A stretch of 6,566 nucleotides of DNA, taken from contig JAJPYU010000119.1 of NCBI GenBank assembly GCA_021204765.1, positions 1 to 6,566 on the forward strand. The letters are read 5' to 3'. Source of the stretch: Clostridiales bacterium (GTDB taxonomy: Bacteria; Bacillota; Clostridia; Lachnospirales; Lachnospiraceae). The notes under the pieces were generated by a model. The model did no database searches, was not told the origin of the DNA, and saw only the letters and a list, made by a program, of their open reading frames with translations. Of the stretch, positions 1 through 4,117 are shown one piece after another. Numbering within the stretch: position 1 is the first letter of the stretch; each line of letters starts with the position of its first letter. Made by a program: the position numbers and the translations under genes.

Positions 1-48
1 CCCACGTGTATACTAAGAAAAAGTAGGCATTATTGTAAAACATAGCGG

Positions 49-77
49 TGCGCGGGTAAGATCATCTTACCCGCGCA
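49..77. terminator. Long perfect palindrome, possible end of the upstream gene's transcript
   Basis: Two 14-base arms, 49-62 (TGCGCGGGTAAGAT) and 64-77, are exact reverse complements around a single central base, and the stem can extend outward by two G-U pairs. As RNA this gives a very stable GC-rich hairpin with a loop of about five bases. It lies in non-coding DNA before the ackA promoter, so the likeliest role is termination or 3'-end protection of a gene that ends left of the window; in many Clostridia that gene is pta, but this is inference. A proper run of T is missing on the + side (TTCC follows). On the - strand a short TTTT lies a few bases beyond the stem. It is therefore not a canonical intrinsic terminator, and a protein-binding palindrome remains possible. 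Confidence 0.4.
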
Positions 78-108
78 TTCCACTGACTTAGATAATATTT
101 TAACAATG

Positions 109-134
109 AAAAATATTGAAAACTCGATATTTTT
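109..134. promoter_or_regulatory. Inverted repeat overlapping the ackA promoter, candidate operator
   Basis: AAAAATAT (109-116) and ATATTTTT (127-134) are perfect reverse complements separated by ten bases. The dyad is centred at about 121.5, over the -35 box and the start of the spacer of the proposed ackA promoter, which is a typical place for a repressor or activator site. The arms are purely A/T in an A/T-rich region, so chance is a real alternative. I do not recognise the motif as the site of a known regulator. Confidence 0.35.
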
Positions 135-143
135 GACTATAAT
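116..143 (+). promoter_or_regulatory. Probable sigma-A promoter for ackA
   Basis: A -35 box TTGAAA (116-121) and a perfect -10 box TATAAT (138-143) are 16 bases apart in A/T-rich DNA. Transcription would start near 150, giving a short leader of about 47 nt before the ackA start at 197. This suggests ackA can be transcribed from its own promoter even if a gene further upstream also reads into it. Confidence 0.7.
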
Positions 144-196
144 ATTAAGAAGTAAGTACATTGCGTACAAATAAGTTGTGAAAAGGAGATTTCATC

Positions 197-1387
197 ATGA
201 ATGTTTTGGTTATCAACTGCGGAAGCTCATCACTGAAATATCAGCTCATCGATTCTGAGACTGAGAGCGTACTGGCCAAAGGCCTTTGTGAGAGGATCGG
301 TATCGACGGCCGCCTGACCTATCAGAAAGCGGGCCTTGACAAGGAGATTACCGACGCTCCCATGCCCACCCATAAGGAGGCCATCCAGCTGGTTTTAGAT
401 GCTCTGGTAAATGAGAAGACCGGTGCCATTAAGGATCTGTCTGAAGTGGATGCTGTGGGACACCGTGTTGTCCATGGTGGGGAGAAATTCGCCGCATCAG
501 CGGTTATCACTGACGAGATGCTCTCAGCAGTGGAAGAGTGCAATGAACTGGCACCGCTTCACAATCCCGCGAACCTGATCGGCATACACGCCTGCCAGGA
601 TCTGATGCCGGGAGTACCCATGGTCGGAGTATTCGACACAGCTTTCCATCAGACCATGCCGCCCAGGGCATATCTCTACGGACTTCCCTATGAATATTAT
701 GAGAAATATAAAGTGAGGAGATATGGCTTCCATGGCACCAGCCACAGTTTCGTCTCCAAACATATGGCTGAGTTCCTCGGCATTGATATCAACAATTCCA
801 AACTTATCGTCGCCCACCTGGGCAACGGCGCATCCATCAGTGCTGTCAAAGACGGTAAGTGCATTGACACGTCCATGGGCCTGACTCCGCTGGAGGGCCT
901 TGTAATGGGAACCCGTTCCGGTGATATCGATCCGGCTATTATCGAGTTCATCGCAAATAAAGAGGATCTAGACATTGCGGGTATCATGGATGTCCTGAAT
1001 AAGAAGTCCGGCGTTCAGGGTATTTCAAAGCTGTCCAGCGATTTCCGCGATCTGGAGCAGGGAATGAATGAGGGCAATGAGCTTTGCAAGGCAGCCATAG
1101 AGGTCTTCAGCTATCGTGTGGCGAAGTACATCGGTTCCTATGTAGCGGCCTTAAACGGAGTGGATGCCATCGCTTTCACTGCCGGCATCGGCGAGAACGC
1201 ACCCACAGTCAGAAAGATGGTCTGCTCTTATCTGGGATATCTGGGGATCACCCTTGATGAGGAGGCCAACAGCCACAGGGGAGAGGATCTGGTCATCTCC
1301 ACCCCGGATTCCAAAGTAAAGGTCTGCATCATCCCGACAGATGAGGAGCTGGCCATTGCCAGGGACACCGTGGCACTTGTAGGCTGA
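197..1387 (+). CDS. ackA: Acetate kinase
   Basis: Cytoplasmic enzyme that interconverts acetyl phosphate + ADP with acetate + ATP, the substrate-level phosphorylation step of acetate fermentation (partner enzyme: phosphotransacetylase). The 396-residue length is usual for the family. The first family signature is at residues 5-14 (VINCGSSSLK). Residues matching the active site of the Methanosarcina enzyme are present: N7, R90 (GHR), H122 (LHNP), D147 (VFDTAFH), H179 (FHGTSH), the HLGNGAS loop at 207-213, R240 (GTRSGD) and E383 (TDEE). The start is supported by AAAGGAG (182-188 region) at good spacing and by the signature beginning at residue 2. It has its own promoter and is closed by a terminator at 1399, so it looks monocistronic on its 3' side. 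No gene for phosphotransacetylase is inside the window. Propionate or butyrate kinase activity is less likely given the close fit to AckA. Confidence 0.98.
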   Translation: MNVLVINCGSSSLKYQLIDSETESVLAKGLCERIGIDGRLTYQKAGLDKEITDAPMPTHKEAIQLVLDALVNEKTGAIKDLSEVDAVGHRVVHGGEKFAASAVITDEMLSAVEECNELAPLHNPANLIGIHACQDLMPGVPMVGVFDTAFHQTMPPRAYLYGLPYEYYEKYKVRRYGFHGTSHSFVSKHMAEFLGIDINNSKLIVAHLGNGASISAVKDGKCIDTSMGLTPLEGLVMGTRSGDIDPAIIEFIANKEDLDIAGIMDVLNKKSGVQGISKLSSDFRDLEQGMNEGNELCKAAIEVFSYRVAKYIGSYVAALNGVDAIAFTAGIGENAPTVRKMVCSYLGYLGITLDEEANSHRGEDLVISTPDSKVKVCIIPTDEELAIARDTVALVG

Positions 1388-1398
1388 ATGTATTTTTC

Positions 1399-1431
1399 AC
1401 CGGGGCCGCAGTGATCCGGGTCCCGGTTTTT
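1399..1431 (+). terminator. Intrinsic terminator of ackA
   Basis: ACCGGGGCC (1399-1407) pairs with GGTCCCGGT (1419-1427), nine pairs including one G-U, with an 11-base loop. The last T of the stem begins a run of five T (1427-1431). It starts 11 bases after the ackA stop codon. It separates ackA from rpmF, which then has its own promoter. Confidence 0.8.
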
Positions 1432-1456
1432 GATGATTCGTGTTGGAAAAAGGCTG

Positions 1457-1485
1457 TTGACAAACGCTTTTCGTGTGTTTATAAT
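1457..1485 (+). promoter_or_regulatory. Perfect-consensus sigma-A promoter for rpmF
   Basis: TTGACA (1457-1462) and TATAAT (1480-1485) both match the housekeeping sigma consensus exactly, and the 17-base spacer is optimal. Transcription would start near 1492, leaving a leader of roughly 190 nt before rpmF. The promoter lies after the ackA terminator, so rpmF has independent and probably strong transcription. Such strength would suit a ribosomal protein gene whose output is trimmed after initiation, which fits the structured leader that follows. Confidence 0.88.
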
Positions 1486-1491
1486 AGCATT

Positions 1492-1685
1492 CGTGCGACC
1501 GAAGACATAGTCTATATTACTTTTCAGGTCTGCGCCAGGCAATCCGTTGCTGGCGCGGTGAGAATAAGTGTATTGTGCCAAAGCAGCATACGCCTCGCCG
1601 AAGGCGACTTTAAATGCGGGTGCTGCAGTTGCATTTTAGGCGTCCGCCTGAAATGTAAATTTTTCAACATGGGAGGTGTTAAGAG
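1492..1685 (+). promoter_or_regulatory. Structured 5' leader of rpmF, candidate cis-regulatory RNA
   Basis: This gene-free leader holds several stems seen by eye. Hairpin A pairs GCGCCAG (1532-1538) with CTGGCGC (1550-1556), with three further inner pairs around a TCCG loop. Stem B pairs GCAGCAT (1583-1589) with GTGCTGC (1620-1626), the last pair being U-G, and encloses hairpin C, TCGCC-GAA-GGCGA (1595-1607). Hairpin D (1629-1658) is terminator-like and listed separately. A competing pairing joins AAATGC (1612-1617) to GCATTT (1631-1636), and another joins CGCCT (1591-1595) to AGGCG (1638-1642); either would break hairpin D. That is the usual layout of attenuators, riboswitches and ribosomal-protein leaders. 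I see no T-box GGTGGnACC-type sequence and do not recognise a known riboswitch class. The ligand could be L32 itself (inference). A plain untranslated leader is the alternative. Confidence 0.5.
1629..1664 (+). terminator. Terminator-like hairpin just before the rpmF ribosome binding site
   Basis: The left arm (1629-1641) pairs with the right arm (1646-1658) over 13 positions, including two G-U pairs, around a GTCC loop. One A and then five T (1660-1664) follow. The SD sequence GGGAGG starts only seven bases later (1671). A terminator inside the transcript of the gene it precedes would act as an attenuator. Its T run is short and the outer half of its stem is A/U-rich, so it may be only partly effective, or be a structure that affects translation. 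Confidence 0.45.
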
Positions 1686-1865
1686 ATGTCGATTTGTCCG
1701 AAAAATAAATCCTCCAAAGGCAGGAGAGACAGGAGAAGGGCTAACTGGAAGATGACAGCCCCCACTCTGGTGAAGTGCAGCAAGTGCGGCGAGCTGATGG
1801 TTCCCCACAGAGTATGCAAGAATTGCGGCACCTATAATAAGAAGCAGATCATAGATGTCGACTGA
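1686..1865 (+). CDS. rpmF: 50S ribosomal protein L32 (bL32), zinc-ribbon form
   Basis: Small protein of the large ribosomal subunit, 59 residues, the usual size. The basic N-terminal part (SSKGRRDRRRANWKMTAPTLV, residues 9-29) is the rRNA-binding L32 signature. It is followed by a zinc ribbon with CSKCG (C31, C34) and CKNCG (C44, C47), so this is the cysteine-containing (C+) form expected to bind zinc. The start ATG lies nine bases after a strong SD, GGGAGG (1671-1676). The gene is a single-gene unit: perfect promoter, structured leader, and a strong terminator 12 bases after its stop. In many Firmicutes yceD (DUF177) lies directly upstream and is co-transcribed; there is no room for it here. 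An out-of-frame reading of 1411-1755 overlaps this gene and is not credible. Confidence 0.97.
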   Translation: MSICPKNKSSKGRRDRRRANWKMTAPTLVKCSKCGELMVPHRVCKNCGTYNKKQIIDVD

Positions 1866-1877
1866 ACAGCCTATATG

Positions 1878-1906
1878 GAGCCCGACCAATTGGCCGGGCT
1901 CTTTTT
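1878..1906 (+). terminator. Intrinsic terminator of rpmF
   Basis: GAGCCCG (1878-1884) pairs perfectly with CGGGCTC (1895-1901). Inside, after an A-C mismatch, CC and GG can pair around AATT. Five T (1902-1906) follow at once. GC-rich stem, short loop and T run make this a textbook terminator, and it should largely stop rpmF transcription before plsX. Confidence 0.92.
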
Positions 1907-1909
1907 CTG

Positions 1910-1938
1910 TTGATTTATAACTTTTAATGTTGTATCAT
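1910..1938 (+). promoter_or_regulatory. Probable promoter for the plsX-acpP-rnc-smc unit
   Basis: TTGATT (1910-1915) and TATCAT (1933-1938) are spaced by 17 bases and lie between the rpmF terminator and the plsX SD. Each box matches the consensus at four or five of six positions, so the promoter is weaker than that of rpmF. Transcription would start near 1945, about 30 bases before the plsX start. Its spacer holds an imperfect dyad (TATAAC 1916-1921, GTTGTA 1929-1934). I could not match this to the FapR site that controls plsX in Bacillus. Confidence 0.55.
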
Positions 1939-1974
1939 ATCCCTATATTTCCAGAGAAAGCGGAGGATATTTTA

Positions 1975-2982
1975 ATGTCTGAGTTGGTAAGGGTCGCAGT
2001 TGACGCCATGGGCGGGGATAATGCCCCGGGCGAGATCATAAAGGGAGCCATTGAGGCGGTGTGCGAGAGTAAGGAAGTGTGCGTGATATTGACCGGACGG
2101 CAGGAAGCCATGGATGCGGAGCTGGCGAAGTATACTTATGATAAGGAGCGTGTGGAGACTGTTGACTGTCCAGAGGTCATTGAGACTGCAGAGCCTCCGG
2201 TAGCGGCTATACGGACGAAGAAGCACTCCTCCATGGTGGCGGGCATGAACCTGGTGCGCCACGGCGAGGCGGATGCTTTCGTCTCGGCGGGCAGCTCGGG
2301 AGCCATTCTTGTCGGCGGCCAGTCCATAGTAGGCCGCATAAAGGGCGTTCACAGGGCTCCTTTGGCACCTCTTTTCCCCACCGAGAAGGGTATTTCCCTT
2401 CTGGTGGACAGCGGGGCCAATGTGGATCCCCGGCCAAATCACCTGGTACAGTTTGCCCAGATGGGCTCAATTTATATGGAATATGTCATCGGAGTGAAGA
2501 ATCCCACTGTCGCTATTTTAAATATCGGTGCCGAGGAGGAGAAAGGCAATGCTCTGGTGAAAGAGACATTTCCTTTATTAAAAGAGTGCAGGGATATCAA
2601 TTTCATCGGCAGCATCGAGGCTCGGGATATCCCCTACGGAGCGGCAGACGTCATAGTTACAGATGCCTTTTCCGGAAATATAGTGCTAAAGCTCTACGAG
2701 GGCCTGGCAGCTGTGCTGATCTCTGAGATCAAGAAGGGCATGACGTCCACTTTCCGCTCAAAGATAGGGGCTGCCCTGGCTCTGCCGGCCTTAAAGGAGA
2801 CGCTGAAATCTTTTGATGCCACAGAGTACGGCGGGGCACCGCTTTTAGGCTGCCAGGGACTGGTGGTAAAGACCCACGGCAGTGCCAAGGCTGTGGAGGT
2901 GAAGAATTCAGTGATACAGTGCCTGACATTTACGCAGCAGCATATCAGCGACAGGATCCGGGAACATATCTGCACTGACTGA
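1975..2982 (+). CDS. plsX: Phosphate acyltransferase PlsX
   Basis: Converts acyl-ACP and phosphate to acyl phosphate, the acyl donor that PlsY then uses to start phospholipid synthesis; a peripheral enzyme at the inner face of the membrane. The 335-residue product has the family's usual length. Motifs seen: the N-terminal VAVDAMGGDNAP (residues 7-18), SAGSSGAILVG in the middle, LVDSGANVD, VTDAFSGNIVLK, and near the C-terminus EYGGAPLLG followed by KTHGS. The frame is open from 1927, but I place the start at 1975 because GGAGG (1962-1966) sits eight bases before that ATG and the protein then begins MSELVRVAVDAMGGD, as homologues do; the longer form would also begin upstream of the likely transcription start. 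It is followed at 93 bases by acpP, whose acylated product is its substrate, a well-known pairing. Confidence 0.97.
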   Translation: MSELVRVAVDAMGGDNAPGEIIKGAIEAVCESKEVCVILTGRQEAMDAELAKYTYDKERVETVDCPEVIETAEPPVAAIRTKKHSSMVAGMNLVRHGEADAFVSAGSSGAILVGGQSIVGRIKGVHRAPLAPLFPTEKGISLLVDSGANVDPRPNHLVQFAQMGSIYMEYVIGVKNPTVAILNIGAEEEKGNALVKETFPLLKECRDINFIGSIEARDIPYGAADVIVTDAFSGNIVLKLYEGLAAVLISEIKKGMTSTFRSKIGAALALPALKETLKSFDATEYGGAPLLGCQGLVVKTHGSAKAVEVKNSVIQCLTFTQQHISDRIREHICTD

Positions 2983-3005
2983 CATAAGTGATAATTGAAT
3001 TTTAT

Positions 3006-3033
3006 CGGCACCACGGGTGTTATGTGGTGGCCG
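3006..3033 (+). other. Hairpin between plsX and acpP
   Basis: CGGCACCAC (3006-3014) pairs with GTGGTG (3024-3029) and CCG (3031-3033), nine pairs with one bulged G and a nine-base loop. No T run follows, so it is not an intrinsic terminator. In the mRNA it could shield the 5' end of the acpP part, mark a processing site, or help give AcpP a higher level than its neighbours; this is inference. Confidence 0.35.
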
Positions 3034-3075
3034 CAGAGATTGATACACATCACTACAGGAAGGAGGGCTGCCGGG

Positions 3076-3300
3076 ATGGAATTTGAGAAAATTCGTAATA
3101 TTATAGCGGAGTCTCTGGGCGTGGATCCTGAGGATATCACCGAGGAGACGACTTTCGAGGAGTTGGACGCCGATTCTTTGGATCTGTTTGAGATCATTAC
3201 GGAGCTCGAGGAGGAGCTGGGCGTCGAGATCCCCCCGGAAGAGGCCGACAAGATCAGGACTGTCGGAGATGCCGTGGAGCAGGTTCAGAAGTTGACTTGA
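3076..3300 (+). CDS. acpP: Acyl carrier protein
   Basis: Small acidic cytoplasmic carrier that holds growing fatty acids as thioesters on a phosphopantetheine arm and hands them to the fatty acid synthesis enzymes and to PlsX. It has 74 residues, close to the usual 75-80. The attachment motif DADSLD (residues 31-36) places the modified serine at S34. Strong acidity and the helices EFEKIRNIIAESLGV, DLFEIITELEEELGVEIP and TVGDAVEQVQKL fit the four-helix fold. The start is fixed by an excellent SD (AGGAGGG, 3061-3067) nine bases before ATG; the longer open frame back to 2995 would begin with a TTG and add unrelated residues. Its position between plsX and rnc indicates the housekeeping fatty-acid ACP and not a specialised polyketide or D-alanyl carrier. 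Confidence 0.96.
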   Translation: MEFEKIRNIIAESLGVDPEDITEETTFEELDADSLDLFEIITELEEELGVEIPPEEADKIRTVGDAVEQVQKLT

Positions 3301-3320
3301 TATAAGTGTCAAAAGTCAGA

Positions 3321-3349
3321 ATCCACGACATGCTTGCATGGCAGTGGAT
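3321..3349 (+). other. Hairpin between acpP and rnc
   Basis: ATCCAC (3321-3326) pairs with GTGGAT (3344-3349), and inside it CATG (3329-3332) pairs with CATG (3337-3340) around CTTG, a known stable tetraloop type. A small internal loop (GA against GCA) separates the two helices. No T run follows directly. It lies in the leader of rnc; in Escherichia coli RNase III cuts a stem in its own leader, but this stem is shorter than a usual RNase III target, so such autoregulation is only a suggestion. Confidence 0.35.
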
Positions 3350-3356
3350 GAATGTC

Positions 3357-3389
3357 TTATTGACCGTATATCAATAAAATTTTTGTTTT
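3357..3389 (+). terminator. Weak A/T-rich dyad with T run, possible partial terminator before rnc
   Basis: TTATTGA (3357-3363) and TCAATAA (3371-3377) are perfect reverse complements with a seven-base spacer, followed after two A by a T-rich stretch (3380-3389, interrupted by one G). The order stem then T run is that of an intrinsic terminator, but the stem has only one G-C pair, so it would be weak. It might lower expression of rnc and smc relative to acpP, or be a protein-binding dyad. No convincing promoter was found for rnc in this gap. Confidence 0.3.
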
Positions 3390-3412
3390 GAGAGAGGAGA
3401 CCGAACAGGTAA

Positions 3413-4117
3413 ATGGGCGAAAAGTTAAGAGAATTCCAGGATGTCATCGAGTATCAGTTTCACAACCAGGCGCTTTTAAAACAGGCTCTCACCCACAGCT
3501 CATACGCCAATGAGCACCACATGGATCGGGTGTGCAATAATGAAAGACTGGAATTTCTCGGGGATGCGGTGCTGGAAATCATTTCCAGCGAGTTTCTCTA
3601 CAATGAGCATCCCGACTGGAATGAGGGCGAGATGACCAGGATGCGAGCCAGCATAGTCTGTGAACAGACCCTGGCATTCTGCACCAGGGCCATTGATCTG
3701 GGAACATACGTGCTTCTCGGAAAGGGCGAGGATCACACCGGGGGACGGAAGCGCAAGTCTGTGCTCTCCGACACCTTTGAGGCCGTCATCGGTGCCATTT
3801 ACCTGGACGGCGGATTTGGCTGCGCAAAAGATTTTATAGACAGGTTTGTTTTAAACGATATCGACAACATGCAGCTTTTCTATGACAGCAAGACTATACT
3901 CCAGGAGATAGTCCAGGGACAGACTCTGGGTGAGCTGACATATCACATGGTGGAGGAGAAAGGCCCGGATCACAACAAGAGCTATGTCATGGAAGCCTGT
4001 ATTAACGGTAAGCCTCTGGGCAGCGGCGAGGGGCACACCAAAAAAGCCGCGGAGCAGGAGGCCGCTTATCAGACCATCCTGATGCTGGGAGGGGAAAATG
4101 TATCTGAAATCCATTGA
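3413..4117 (+). CDS. rnc: Ribonuclease III
   Basis: Double-strand-specific endoribonuclease that processes rRNA precursors and some mRNAs and degrades sense-antisense duplexes; acts as a dimer in the cytoplasm with magnesium. The 234-residue product has the full two-domain form. The nuclease domain (about 5-155) carries the signature NERLEFLGDAVL (43-54) with catalytic-site residues E44, E47 and D51, and LSDTFEAVIGAIYLDGG (118-134) with D120 and E123, matching the conserved Escherichia coli acidic residues. The double-stranded RNA-binding domain (about 160-227) begins DSKTILQEIVQ and ends with KKAAEQEAA. A stop codon directly precedes the ATG, which fixes the earliest start. The best SD (GAGGAG, 3394-3399) lies 13 bases away, wider than ideal, so translation may be modest. 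Its last 20 bases overlap smc, the usual rnc-smc pairing in Firmicutes. Confidence 0.97.
   Translation: MGEKLREFQDVIEYQFHNQALLKQALTHSSYANEHHMDRVCNNERLEFLGDAVLEIISSEFLYNEHPDWNEGEMTRMRASIVCEQTLAFCTRAIDLGTYVLLGKGEDHTGGRKRKSVLSDTFEAVIGAIYLDGGFGCAKDFIDRFVLNDIDNMQLFYDSKTILQEIVQGQTLGELTYHMVEEKGPDHNKSYVMEACINGKPLGSGEGHTKKAAEQEAAYQTILMLGGENVSEIH

Noticed and set aside
1411..1755. A 114-codon + strand open frame with a cysteine-rich stretch (around 1615-1632) that could be a leader peptide before rpmF
   Set aside because: Its first start lies inside the ackA terminator, internal GTG or TTG starts have at best a weak SD, it overlaps rpmF out of frame, and the product resembles no family I know. The cysteine cluster is probably a by-product of the stem-forming sequence.
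1927..1974. Extended N-terminus of PlsX from the ATG at 1927
   Set aside because: It overlaps the proposed promoter, has no SD, and adds 16 residues not typical of the family.
2995..3023. TTGAAT-17-TGTTAT as an acpP promoter
   Set aside because: Each box matches only four of six positions and the -10 falls inside the hairpin at 3006-3033; too weak to call.
1972..3312. Antisense open frames opposite plsX and acpP
   Set aside because: They mirror the codon bias of well-supported + strand genes and show no recognisable domain.
3360..3388. TTGACC as a -35 box for an rnc promoter
   Set aside because: No acceptable -10 box exists at 16-18 bases; the TAAAAT seen downstream is far too close.
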